From assembly GCA_036186865.1 (NCBI GenBank), contig AP025047.1:26429253-26493252 (forward strand): a stretch of 64,000 nt of DNA, in the 5' to 3' direction. The notes below the pieces were generated by a model. That model had not been told where the DNA came from, did not search any database, and saw only the letters and a program-made list of their open reading frames with translations. Positions 48,648 through 60,649 of the stretch are shown piece after piece. Position 1 is the first letter of the stretch. Each line of letters starts with the position of its first letter. Origin of the DNA: Eustoma russellianum. Lineage: Eukaryota; Streptophyta; Magnoliopsida; Gentianales; Gentianaceae. The translations under genes and the position numbers were made by a program.

Positions 48648-49603
48648 ATGCAGTCGCCGGGGCCGGAACGATCATTCCTGTCGGTTATCACTGGTGGTCC
48701 TTCTGCAGAACCACCTACCATTAAGCCAAAGCCTCCTCAGCGTTTTAAGGGATATCCATCGATCATCTTTGAAGAGGAGGAGGTCTCGTCACTTCTTTCG
48801 CCATTCCGATATACATTGGTCGTATCATTTTGGAACGGCCGTCCAGGTATGGTTGCATTACAGAAAACTCTAGATCGCATCGGATTTACGGGGAACGTTC
48901 AGGCAGGTTTGTTAGATAAGACTCATGTTTTGTTACGTTTTGAAAAAGAAGAAGATTACAATAAATGTTTTTGTCGTCGATCATGGAATATTTTGGGCTA
49001 CCATATGCGTATCACAAAATATACTTACGCTTTTGATCCGAGATATGATGCACCTATCGTGCCAGTTTTGTTATCGTTGCCTGGTTTGCCTATGTATCTC
49101 CACACACAATCGGCTTTATTTGCAATCTCTTACATGGTTGGGATGCCTATCAGATTGGATGCAGCCACACAAAAAATCCTGCGTCCATCGGTAGCAAGAG
49201 TTTGTGTTGAGGTAGATGTTTCAAAGGAGTTACCATCAAAGCTACATATTCAGTGTGTCGATCATCATCATTTTCAAACTGTAGTGTATGAAGATGTGCC
49301 TCTATATTGTGATAAATGTGGTATTTTGGGCTATAGTAAGGATAGCTATGGGAAGCAGATAGCTCAGATAGATGTTGAAGTCTCAGAGAAGCAATGACGG
49401 CGAAAAGAAAAGGAAGTGCAGCCCAGACAGCATGCCCAGATCAAGAAAACATCCAGATTTTGAAATCAAAGGATACTCAGCCTGTTAGATTGTCTGAGAC
49501 TCCGCCAGTACCTTCTGCGCATACAAGTGGCCAGAATCAGCCCTCAGAATATGAGACTCTCCTAGAATCAGTCCTCAGAATACGCTTTTGATCCGAGATA
49601 TGA
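48648..49603 (+). pseudogene. LINE D ORF1, N-terminal part (DUF4283-like)
   Basis: The ATG at 48648 gives MQSPGPERS. After a proline-rich segment comes the conserved GYPSIIFEEEEVSSL...PFRYTLVVSFW...RPG block and LRFEKEEDYNKCF, typical of plant L1 ORF1 RNA-binding proteins (DUF4283). A CCHC-type knuckle follows (YCDKCGILGYSKDSYG, about 49303-49350) in which the His and last Cys are changed to Tyr/Tyr-like residues. TGA at 49395 ends the frame; the frame resumes after it until the LTR. ORF1 protein coats LINE RNA and acts as a nucleic-acid chaperone. Confidence 0.85.
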
Positions 49604-49604
49604 G

Positions 49605-49860
49605 GGATATCGATCGATCGATGTCCAGGAGACTGCACATCGATCGATCGAAGTCCTGGTGAATTAAGATTGAAATGTTTCTGGAGGACATCGACCCCTT
49701 AGAAATAAGACATCGATCGATCGAAGTCCGGAGGGTGAAAATTCGAATTGTTTCTGGAGGACATCGATCTCTAAGCATAAAGACATCGATCGATCGAAGT
49801 CCTTGAGACAAGACGTCGATCGATCAGTGGTACCACATCGATCGATCGATGTGGTCAGTT
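49605..49860. repeat. ATCGATCGATCG minisatellite
   Basis: Seven or so copies of (AC)ATCGATCGATCGA(A/T)GTCC, including two 72-bp-like units sharing TTTCTGGAGGACATCGA. The core is self-complementary. Confidence 0.9.
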
Positions 49861-50159
49861 TGTAAGTTTGATCCTTATTCATACAGGAGTTAGGAATGAA
49901 CGTTAAGCCATTTAAGGAATCTCCCGAGTGATATTGGGCAATTAGTGAGCGTGGTGAAAGTTGTTTCTAAGGTTGAGGGCATTGCTCTTGAGATGTAGAG
50001 TTTGTGTTTGCGTTTTTAGAAGCATGTGACTATAAGACATTAACATATGCATCACGACATGAGCATTTGACATTCGACATACATTTTGGTTGTGAAAAGG
50101 TTACAAGTGTTACAAGAGAATCTAAAGTTTGCGAAAGATAAGTATAGCTGCTTTTGATC

Positions 50160-50370
50160 ACAGGGTATAAAGTCACGTCTGCAGTAGCAGGGTATAAAAG
50201 CGTGACCTGTTGATCAATTATAGGGTATAAAGTTATGTTGTGGGGCCGTGGACCTATCAGCACGGGGTCTAAAGTATATGTTATGGGGCCGTGGACCTAT
50301 CAGCACGGGGTATAAAGTTATGTTTGTTGTGAACTGATCACCCACAGGGTATAAAGTACTGCTACGTGAA
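50160..50370 (+). repeat. GGGTATAAAG tandem array
   Basis: GGGTATAAAG recurs at about 50163, 50191, 50223, 50309 and 50347 (with TCTAAAG at 50269), interleaved with GTGGACCTATCAGCACGGGG. Confidence 0.88.
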
Positions 50371-51082
50371 GAATAAGACAAGAAGTGTTTTGAAAGATTG
50401 TGAAAAGACTTGCATGACGTTAGTTATGAAAAGTCATATGTGTATGTTGGTTTGGTCAATGCATGGTTTTGTAAAGAGTACATGCATCACGTTGTACGAA
50501 GCGTAAGTGTCAATTGCAAGGGATGTTTTAGTCTGTATATGTTGATGAAATCGTGTTTAATCTAGTACGGACTGTTTTCCCTTGATGTTAAGTACATGAC
50601 TTGCGTGATCCTAATGTATGATTATAAAGATGTTTTTGTCAACCCGAGCACCTTATTTTAGGCAGTGTTTATATAAGAACTTTGGTGACTCGTCATGTGT
50701 GTTTCCTTAAGATGTATAGACGAGTTACTTGCTAGCGTGGTTTCGCTAAGAACAATTATTTCATCCTTTTCAGGGGAAACTGGGTACGAGATGATATTCG
50801 TAGAGGACGATGTCGAGTGGGCTCATTGAGATGATGAATGTTGAATGAGGGATTAGAATGTTTCTAATTGGTCGCCATTAGTTAATTCACTTGTGGATGG
50901 TTGAAACTAGTTATGTAGTCAGACATATTTTTATTCTGATGTATTTCACATTGGACTATCAATGTTATCGAGGTTTTAAATTGTCATGACGTTTCCGCTG
51001 ATTCATACCATGTTATAGGTAATGTATGTTAGATTCGACGGCTGCACCAGTACCGATGTCGGCATCGGGCTGGGGCGCTACA

Positions 51083-51483
51083 CAAAAGATGCCTTATCTC
51101 CAGATGTACATATACATGCATCATCAGAAGAGGCCATCCCCACCACCAATCAAGATCTCGAAGTATTAGGTCATTCTAAGGAGGATGCATCAGCAGACGT
51201 TTTAGTACAGCAGGCTGATCAGCAACTTTTACAGGCAGCTTCTGACACTGAAGAGCCACCAATTATGCATAGTCAAAATGAACCAATGCATCCACATGAT
51301 CTTATGCAGGAATATAGTACCATATCACATATAAGGGGAAGTAAGTTAGAGCACAGGCAGAATTTCACCTCGGATCAGGAGTTGTTGCAGCGTATTACTC
51401 AGCCTTTGGAGGAGGCACAGGACCTTGGTTATGTGCCATGCACACGCCAATGCAAACGTAGAACACACAGTCAGATTGTTTGA
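51083..51483 (+). pseudogene. LINE D ORF1, C-terminal tail
   Basis: Open frame after the LTR: KDALSPDVHIHASSEE... to CTRQCKRRTHSQIV and TGA at 51481. It is polar, acidic and glutamine-rich, ending in a basic cluster, as in ORF1 tails of plant L1 elements. In frame it would continue the ORF1 started at 48648, now cut by the LTR and by TGA at 49395. Confidence 0.65.
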
Positions 51484-51548
51484 CCTCTTAGACACATGGT
51501 TACTCGCAGTGTTACTCGATCTTCAAACTCACAACCCCATCATTCACA

Positions 51549-54500
51549 ATGAATATTCTCACATGGAATTTAAAGGTCATCCGCACCTCATTATCATGAC
51601 TTAGATTATTGCTTCATCATCATTCTATACATTATCTTTTCATTATTGAACCCCAGCAACTGTCTACTAGAATGGGACGTGTTTGTTTACAGCTGGGATT
51701 TTCATCGATGTTAAGTGTATTTGATGGATGGGCTTGGTGTTTTGGCATCAAAATCACTTATCCTTATTAACTTCTGTACATACAGAGCAAATTGCGCACT
51801 TGCGCTTCCAGTTGCAACTTTCTGGCAAGATTTTCTGCATTCTTGTGTTTTTGGGAAACACACTGTAACAGATAGACAACAACTTTGGTCTTCTCTTCGT
51901 CAGCATTCTGATTCATATCAAGAGACTTGGTTGATATCGGGGGATTTTAATACATTTCTGTCTATTACTGACCACAAAGGAGTCTCCAGACCATCTTTGT
52001 CTACGCTTGCTGATTTCAATTCAATGACCCAATACGGGGCTTGGCATGTAATCCCACATGTTGGTACTAAATATACATGGCAAGATGGTCATGGGTTAGG
52101 TCGAGTGTGGAGACGCTTGGACTAGTCCTTTTGTATGGAGCATTTTTATGATCTCTTTCCTTCTATTCGATTGATACAACTTAGTCGAACCACGTCAGAT
52201 CATTTTCCTATGTTGATTCAGTGTACATATATAGACTTTGCTGGTCCAAAACAATTTCGTTTCCTAAATGCATTGACTTCTCATTCGGATTTCAACACAT
52301 TCATGTGCACTACTTGGAAGTCCTATCCTATTGTTGGAGGAATGCGCGGTTTATGTAATAAGCTAAAGCGCTTTAAACAGGATGTTACACACTGGAATAA
52401 TACAGTGTTTGGGAACATATTTAATAGGCTAAAACATGCAGAACATACAACCCGGATATTGGAACAAGCCTATGATGCATCTCCTACCGCAGAAGCAAGG
52501 CAGGCTTACTATAAGTGTTAGGCAGAATTAGCACAGGCAGCATCTCAAGAAATGGCATTTTGGAAACAAAAAGCCAGAGTCAAGTGGTTAAAAGAGGGAG
52601 AGGCTAATACACGATATTACCATGCTCTAGTCAAAGATAAACGTAGACGCCAGACTATACACCGCATTTACAAGGAGGGTGGAACACTTTGTGACACACC
52701 TGAGACAATTAGTGCAGCTGCTGTTGATTATTACACACGCATGTTTACTGCTCAGAATATTGAGGATGATGCTGACTTTTTGTAAACTTCCCTAGGCTAG
52801 TTACTGACGATGATAACTTAGTGCTCACAACTATGCCTTCTATCGGTGAAGTAAAGCAGGCGGTCTGGGAATTAGATCAAAATAGTTCAGCGGGACCGGA
52901 TGGATACAATGGATGGTTCTTTCGTTCATGTTGGGACGTTGTAGCCACACATGTTCACAAAGCAGTTCAGGAATACTTTCTTGGCTTCCCACTCCAACGT
53001 GCAATGGCTCACACAGTGATCATTCTACTGCCTAAAGGACATACACAGCGTATTTTTGCAGACTATCGACCTATCGCTCTATCAACGTTTATGAGCAAAA
53101 TCCAAACTCGTATTATATCTAACAGGCTCAATTCCATCCTACCACGAATAATTTCGCAAGAGCGAGAAGGCTTCCAAAAAGGAAGAGGCATGGCAGAGCA
53201 ATTACTAATGGCAAATGAGTTGATCCATTTGTTTGACAAAGGTCCGCCAGGTAAGGCACTTATAAATTTGGATATGGCAAAGGCATTTGAGCATGTAGAT
53301 TCGCATTTTCTACGCCATGTTTTGGACAGGTTTGGTTTCTCTCAACATTTTATTAAGTTGATCATAAATCATCTAGAGGGAACTCACATCTCCCTTCTCA
53401 TCAATGGTGTTCCCTGTGGCTTCTTTCGTTCAACCCGTGGTGTTAAGTAGGGAGACCCACTCTCACCACTTCTATTCATTATAGCAGCAGAATCGTTTAG
53501 GAGACGCTTCAAATATTTGGTAGCATCATCTTATATTACCCTATTCAACATAGGCAGAATGCCACTTGTGATATCTCATTTATCATACGCAGATGATTTG
53601 TTGATATTTTTAACCGCAGGCAGGTCTAATCTTACTCGTTTTAAAAGATTTTTGACATCTTATGAAAAAGTTTTAGGCCAAGCGGTTAATTGGCACAAAA
53701 GTACAATCTGTTTTTCGCATCACATAGGAGTCAGGCAACGTCAAGTATTACTACGCTTGCTGGATATGCGACAATCTAATTTGTCAATGAAGTATTTGGG
53801 GTCTTATCTACATAAGGGATAACATGGGCTACTCATTGTCACGATCTTCTCCATCATGTTGATAGCCGTTTGGGAGGTTGGCAACAAAATCTACTGGCTA
53901 TGGCAGGTAGAACTGTTCTGATTCGTTCCATATTATCTTTTCTACCTTTGCATCTTATGTCAGGTTCTAAACTTTCTCGGAGTATATTAGTCTCCTTGCA
54001 ATGACGTTTTGCCACTTTTCTTTGGGGTTCACATCGACATCACTGGGTATCTTTGAAGAAACTATGTTATCCAAAACATGAGGGAGGACTTGGACTTAGA
54101 TCTCTCCAAGATGTGCAAGATGCTTTCAATTGCAAGTTATGTTGGTGGTATCATCCTTCACAGAATCTATGGGGACAGTACATGCGGCTGAGATATGGAG
54201 GCCGAGGTGATTTTCTGCCAAGGTTATATGATTCACCTGGTTGGCATCAGATATGTTCTATTCATCAGTGATGTTTAGCAGTAACACAATGGGTAAATAG
54301 TATGCCAATTTGGCCAACTGCATCTGGCAGTTTTATGTTATCAAATGCTTATGACCTTATACGGCCTACACAGACAAAGCTGATTTCCCATAAATATATT
54401 TTGTTGAAAATCCAAAGTACAGCTATTCAAGTTTTTCTCTGGAGATTGTTTAATGGTGTGCTACCACTACCGGATACACTTCTCCGTTTCTCGGTCATTA

Positions 54501-55605
54501 TGCCCACCATATGTCCTTTTTGCCGTTTGGATACTGCATCAACATACCATTTATTTTATACCTGAAATGCAATCAATGTTGTTTGCGACTACTTCCATTC
54601 CTTAATGGATATCACACCAGCATCTTCCACAGGATGGCGATCTTACACCTTATCAGTGTGGATGAAAGCTCCAACTTCTTTCTTGGGTGAGATCCAACAA
54701 ATTTTTGCTGGGATACTACTGTGGAATATATGGAAATCATATGCTGCAATTACTTTCGACGATTCTGCTTGGTCGCAAAATGTGCTCATAAGAGCAATTA
54801 GCAAGATTTATATACGTGGACAAAATCAAGAAGTGGGACTAAAACAGCTTGCTCTATTCAACGGCTTATAGATACGGGCTTATCGCCACCTCTGCAATCA
54901 AGTCGCATGCGGATAGTACGTTGGCATGCTCCTCCTTCAGGAAGGCTTAAACTTAATACTGATGTTGCGGTGGGATGCTCCACAGTGGGTGGCGGAGCAA
55001 TTCTTCGCGACGATGCTGGCAAATTTGTACACGGATTTTCCTTTCCACTCAGACATGATTTTCCACTTCATGTAGAGGCGCAAGCAGCGTTATTTGCAAT
55101 CTTGCATTATGTGCCTCATTTTGGAAGAATCATTGTGGAGGTAGATTGTTTGGAGTTAGCAAAACTGGTAGTTGTCTCTGGCCCATTAGCTCTGGACTTT
55201 CATCTCTTGCGCTCATTGCTTCACCAAATGTCTATGTCACTCATATACGCTCCGCGAAAGGTCAATCAAGCAGGGCACTTCCTTTCGCAACAAGAAATGG
55301 CATACTCAGCAACGACCTATTACATTACGCTTGGCGCGTTGCCATCTCATATTCATGGTATAGTACGCACGGATTCCACTTTGCCATACTTTTGCCATAA
55401 TCCCACAGATGATCAGGATGAGACGCATAAAGCATATAGGTGGAATGACTTGGTTGCTTCAAATTTCTTCTTATTTGAGTTTCGCATTACATGTTACATG
55501 CCTTTCTTTCAATGCTGTAAATATGTACGCTTTTTCCTTCGCCATGGTTTTATCCACAAGGGTGGTTTTACTTGGCAAGGTTTTAATGCGGCATATCATA
55601 CATGA
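51549..55605 (+). pseudogene. LINE D ORF2: endonuclease, RT, zf-RVT, RNase H
   Basis: The ATG at 51549 opens MNILTWNLKVI (endonuclease). The EN motifs IIEP, SGDFNTFL (near 51938) and SDHFPM (near 52197) are present. RT carries SAGPDGYNGWFF, ADYRPIALS, REGFQKGRGM, NLDMAKAFE and YADD (53586-53597, intact). The zf-RVT block (WRLFNGVLPLPDTL...CPFC) lies near 54440-54530. RNase H (RLKLNTDVAVG, EAQAALFAI, EVDC) lies at 54940-55160. Breaks: TGA near 51597, frame change near 51770, TAG 52123, TAG near 52519, TAA 52783, TAG at 53448-53450 in GVK.GDPLSP (a Gln lost), TAA near 53819, and several after. It is the best-preserved ORF2 here. Confidence 0.9.
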
Positions 55606-55736
55606 TTGGAGAATGGCCATCCTTACATCTTTACATTATCGCTTTTCTTACGATGAGATACACATATTGTAATAAGGTATTCCTCCGCCATAAGTGAGGT
55701 TATTCCATAATAAATATCATCTTTGTTTAAAAAAAA

Positions 55737-56065
55737 TATATTTTCGAAGCAAAATGTTTATTAATAATGCCTCATTTATGGCAGAGAATCACCATAGTAC
55801 AAAAGAAGTAAATGGTTACAAAACAGAATACACCAAGTGCCATATAACGGTCAAAAACATAACCTATTCTGCCCAGATAATAAACAAGCATTCAACCCTA
55901 CATGATATGCCGCATTGAAACCTTGCCAAGGAAAACCACCCTGTGGATAAAGCCTGGGTCGAAGGAAAAAGCGTATGTTTTTGTAAGAATGAAATACTGA
56001 AAACAACAGGTACACAGAGGCATACTCAACAAATGCAGCAAGAGCTCGCAGAATAGGAGTCAGAT
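55737..56065 (-). mobile_element. LINE F, short 5'-truncated LINE 3' end
   Basis: On the minus strand, 56000-55905 matches the LINE D tail (CGCTTTTTCCTTCG...CACAGGGTGGTTTTCCTTGGCAAGG), continuing to a 3' end near 55750 with TCTCTGCCATAAATGAGG. It is only about 320 bp and probably an old truncated insertion at the same TA-rich site. Confidence 0.7.
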
Positions 56066-56128
56066 ATATATATGCATACATACATACATATATATATATA
56101 CACACATATATACATATATATATATTAG
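56066..56128. repeat. TA/CA-rich simple sequence
   Basis: ATATATATGCATACATACATAC... tract between LINE F and the 3' end of LINE C. Confidence 0.85.
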
Positions 56129-56654
56129 TGAAAGACGGACGGTAACATCCAATGTTTTAATAATATGAAAACCCTCACTTGTGGCAGAGGAATACCGTGG
56201 TTACATAAAGTGATTAAACGCTACATGAGACTCTCCCAAAATAAACGCAATATAAGGAAACCAAATGCAATATAAGTATAACAGAAAGTAATTTATACAA
56301 TTAGAATGGGGGAAAACTAAAGTGTATATTGTAAAAGCACTTCTATTTCTGCTGTCTTGAATCTCATGCAGCCCGTGTTTGCACCGGAAAACGACAAGAA
56401 AAGATAAGTGAGTGGCAAATAATCTGCAGGAAAACAACATAAACAACGATAAACAAAGCCATACCGGAGCCGCCTGCATTCTGAAAGAATACATGCATAA
56501 ACACTAATGTCTGTGTGTTCTAGAGTAGTAGTGCAGGCATGGTGACTTGATCCGCATAACCTCAGCAGCACGCAAATCAAGAGGAAATGGTGAGAATGAA
56601 AAATTAACATGTAGACAAATTTATGAAACAATGAAAAGGCTATGTCATACAGTC

Positions 56655-56683
56655 GTTGCCTGTACCAGAGTGATACAGGCAAC
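56655..56683 (-). repeat. LINE C 3' region stem-loop
   Basis: GTTGCCTGTA (56655-56664) and TACAGGCAAC (56674-56683): a perfect 10-bp stem with a 9-nt loop. Same ends as in LINEs A and B. Confidence 0.85.
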
Positions 56684-56899
56684 ATCCAAAGTGAATAATG
56701 TTGTCCTCTGCCGTATGGATGCATCGCGAGAAATCTAAAAGCGTAAAGATGCAGTTGACTTGTCTGTTATGGAAAATCCTCATGCAGTTGGTGGTAGGGA
56801 AGATGGCGTTGTGTATAACATTGTGATTGGAAACATATGACCATACTGTGCCAGATGATGCGCCACCATGTTAGCTTCTCATGGAATGTGATGCAGTGA

Positions 56900-59800
56900 G
56901 CTACCTGTAGGACTGAGAAAGAAATGTAACCGATTGTAATGGTACAAATGGGCACCGAGGAGTTCCCGTGGAGGTTGAAGAATTGTCAAGCAGTCAGTCT
57001 CTACAAGCAGATTTTGATATGTAAAGCCGAAATAAATGATGTTGTAGATGATGGACTGAAGCTCAGCCAAATATGGTGGTAGACAAGGTAATGTATAATA
57101 TAAAGTGACAATCAACCTTCCTGATGAATCTGCAATATGGCCCCTGCTGATGCCATATGTCTTCCAGCCGATGCATCAACATTTAGCTTGAATTTTCCAG
57201 ACGGAGAAAGCAACCATTTAACAATCCTAACCCTTGGTACTTGCAAATGTGAAAAGAGACCAGTATCAATTTGGCTTTGAATATTCTCCGCATGCTTCTT
57301 CCCTAAGAGCGTTGATGCCCCAGTAAAGTACATTTGTCTAGCCATCATATATATGTTCTGAGGAGAAAGATTAGCATCCCCAAACACTGCATTTGTGTAA
57401 ACTTTCCAAATAGACCAACATATAAAGGAGTGGCAAACAAACGGTATTGTCCTATGGGGGAACTTGAAGAAGAGGACAACCACCATCTCATTGGATATAA
57501 ACGCACGGTGGAGGACATAGGCAACGAGCCATTCAAAAGCAAAGCGAATCTGGTCCAATGTTGCTTAACTGAATGTATTGTAAAAAAATATGTTCGAAGA
57601 GGTTGAAGAATTCTTACAGAAATGGCATATGGTAGGACAAATCTGAACAAAACGAACAAGATGATCTTCAATCGGTAGTGCTCCCTGGAACAGTCGCCAC
57701 ATAAATATACTTGTGGGTTTTGATAAAGTGCACCACTATATAAATTTATGCGTAAAACGTGTTGAGTAATGTTCTCTGCTATCCTCATAAGCTTGCCGCA
57801 ATGTAAGTCTGCCTGAGGTGGTAGAATTCCAAACCGTGTGATTATTGAGACTAGTATGTGCCAAACAAAAAGAATGAATGGAACAAATACGCTTCCAGCT
57901 AGCAGAATCATAAAGGAAAGGTGTGAAATCCCCTCGAGAACCGTATCGTAATCGCGTGTGTTCCGGCCAGAGTGAAGTGCTATTATGATAATTCCACCAT
58001 ATCTTACAATCATATGATTGTTAAAGTGTGAATAGGTTTCGTATTCCCAAGCCTCCCTCCTATATGGGACGACACAATCGTGTCCAAAAGATCCAGTGAT
58101 GATGATCACCCAAAAAAAAGACATTTGCTGATTAATAGCTTGAATTACACTTTTAGGATGTCTGGATGCAGCCGTAATATGCAACAGAAGTGGTGTCAAA
58201 ACTGACTGTGAAAGCACCAATCTGCCACCTAGTGAGTGTAACTGACTAGCCCAGCCTGCTAATTTAACAACAAAATGATTTAGAAGAGTCTGACAGTATT
58301 GTGCTCGATTAACCACCCTGTATAAGTAGGATCCGAGATATTTAATAAGAAGAGACGTAGATCGCATTTCCAATATATTACCTATTGCCACCCATCGCTG
58401 CCTAGAGACATAAGAACTGACTACAAATTGACCCTTATTCTAATTGACAATATTTCCTGAGGCTCGTTGATAGGAGCGTAAAAAAGTTTGAAAAACTCTC
58501 AGATTTTGGGAGGAGCAATTAAGAAAAACAAGCAAATCATCTGCGTAAGCCAAGTGAAAAACCCCTTGAGTTTCCCCAACATTGAATCCGCTTAGCACAC
58601 CAGTATTGAAAAGATGATTAATGCCTCTGCTAAATCCTTCTGAACATAGAATGAAAGGTAAAGGCGATAAAGGATCACCTTGTTTCACTCCTTGCGATGG
58701 TGAGAAAAAAACCATAAAGCTGGCCATTCAGTGGATCGATAATTTTGAGTATGTCATGGTAGTCATAATGAGACGAATAAATAGATCAGAAAAGCCAAAT
58801 TTTTGAAGCACACGCTGTATGTAGTGCCAATTCACCCCGTCAAAAGCCTTAGCCATATCAAGTTTCATTATTACCTGCCCGCCTCGTGTTTCTTTGTTCA
58901 AATAATGAACCATCTCGTTTGCCATAAAAACCTGCTTGCTTAGTTCATGTCCCTTGAGGAAACCAATCTGTTCTGTGGAAATGAGATTGGGTAAAAAATT
59001 AGATAAACGGGTGTCAAAGACACGTGTGATCACTTTGCTCACAGAATTTGATAGACATATCAGCCGAAAATTTGCAAACGTCTTGGGCTGAGATATCTTA
59101 GGTAACAAGGTTATAACGGAAGATAGCATGGACTGTGGAGCTGAAATACCCAAGAAAAATTCTTGTACCACCCGAAGTACACCGTATTTAAAATTTCCCA
59201 ACATGAGCGGAAGAAAAGGCCATTGTAGCCTTTAGGTCCGGCTGCATTGTTAGGATTTAAGCTCCAAACGGCATGTTTAGTCTCTTCTAAAGTCGGGAGG
59301 CATAACAATCTGTCGTTATCAGCATGAGATAGGACTGTAGGTATATGCTACAACATTGCCTTAGCATCTTGTATGTCTTCATTGGAAAATTAGTGTCTAT
59401 CGTACTCCACAGCTAGATGGCCGATCTCATGGTGATCTGTGTATGTGACACCCGCTGCATTAGAAATTTGTCGGATTCTTTGTCGACGATAACAATCTTT
59501 TACCATGGCATGAAAGTAGGTTGTATTTGACTCACCCTCCAAAGCCCATCGCAGTCTAGATCTTTGCGCCCAAAAGGCCAATTGTTAAGAATTTGATCGT
59601 AATAGATTTCCTTGGGCCAAGGAAAAAGTAGCCCTATTTTTGGCAGTTGGGAATTCTTCATCAACAGCTTCCTTTTGTATAAAATCATGCTCCGCTTTAT
59701 TGAAAATCGAAAGATATTACCATAAACATGCGTATTCCATCGACAGAGATCTTTTTTAATCATATGAAGCTAATATTATAATCCTCACATTCCTCCTGTT

Positions 59801-60583
59801 GTTGGATATTCCTTCCATGTTGCGGCAACAAATGCGTGAAAAACCAGATGGCCAACCCAAGAATTTAACATCGAAATAGTGCAGGCGGTTGTTCCATGCT
59901 TGGATCACACTTTAGCAAAAGAGGGAAATGATCTGAAGATACACGTGGCAGATGACGGAACACGACGTCAGCAAAAGGTCCACAGAAGCAGTATTACTGA
60001 AAAATCTATCCAAACAACTCTGTACACGATTTGTGCCACTCCCTCTAGACCAAGTACATAAAGAACCCACAGTGGGGAGTTCTTGCAAATGACAGTTATG
60101 TACACAATCAATAAAATAAGATAAAGAGCGAAGAGTTGGGGATATGCGGCCTCGTTGTTCCTCCAATCGTAAAAATGTATTAAAATCCCCTCCTATTACC
60201 CATGGATCAGTGACTTGCTGATAATGAATAAAAAGTGTATTGCAAAGGTACTTGCGGTAAGAAACAGTGTGTTTTCCATAGACCACAGACCACGCCATAT
60301 CTTGTTGAAGAGGCAGCCATTTGAAGCGAAATAGGGAGGCCTGCATTGAAAGGTCTATACTTAGAAAATGAATGCTTGAAGCCTGCCAGAAAACCCATAT
60401 GTTATTGTCATGGGTAGAGAGTGCATGTCGAAATCCCAGCTTCATCGGATAGAAAGGAAGCCTAGGTGGAACAAGGATGAAACCATCGTGATCTACACCA
60501 GGTTGATCTGAAAGCGAGGCTAAGATACTCTCATAATCAAAGGATGTGAGGCATGAAAACAGACGTTTACTTATAGTCTCCAA
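56900..60583 (-). pseudogene. LINE C ORF2: endonuclease, RT, RNase H start (broken)
   Basis: Reading leftwards: endonuclease with DPWVIGGDFNTFLRLEEQRG (near 60190) and SLCTWSRG. Then the linker MAFWAQRSRLRWALEGESNTTYFH (59581) and RT with NNAAGPKGYNGLFF (59250), FANFRLICLSN, STEQIGFLKGHE and KLDMAKAFDGVNW. Next come GVKQGDPLSPLPF and an intact YADD (58536-58547), then RASGNIVN, zf-RVT and the start of RNase H (SGKFKLNVDASAG near 57190). The typical MxILxWNVRG start of the endonuclease is not recognisable, and stops or shifts separate the blocks. TAG near 58440 and shifts around 59380 and 57600 are visible. Confidence 0.85.
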
Positions 60584-60649
60584 ATCAAATTTCTTTCTTG
60601 AAATAAAGATGTATGGGATTCCATCTCCTCCGAATTAATGTCAGCCTAT

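Larger units (their letters stand above)
49604..51082 (+). repeat. Truncated family X LTR inside LINE D ORF1
   Basis: Matches 39465-40830 (opposite strand) from about 49860 to the end GGGGCGCTACA at 51082. No internal region follows, so this is a solo or fragment LTR. It begins abruptly in an ATCGATCGATCG minisatellite rather than with a TGT..A start, and the flanks show no clear 5-bp duplication, so its 5' end is probably lost. Confidence 0.82.
48575..55736 (+). mobile_element. LINE D (L1 type), nearly full length
   Basis: Starts after a CGAAACAAA target copy (48577-48585 region), carries ORF1 and ORF2 and ends with GGTATTCCTCCGCCATAAGTGAGG...ATAAATATCAT and eight A (55729-55736). The right flank ATATATTTTCGAAGCAAA resembles the left ATATATTTCGAAACAAA, a plausible 16-18 bp target duplication. 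A truncated family X LTR lies inside ORF1. Confidence 0.88.

Noticed and set aside
49575..49882. DRSM-repeat protein from the ATCGATCG array
   Set aside because: Frame follows the minisatellite; no start context or homology seen.
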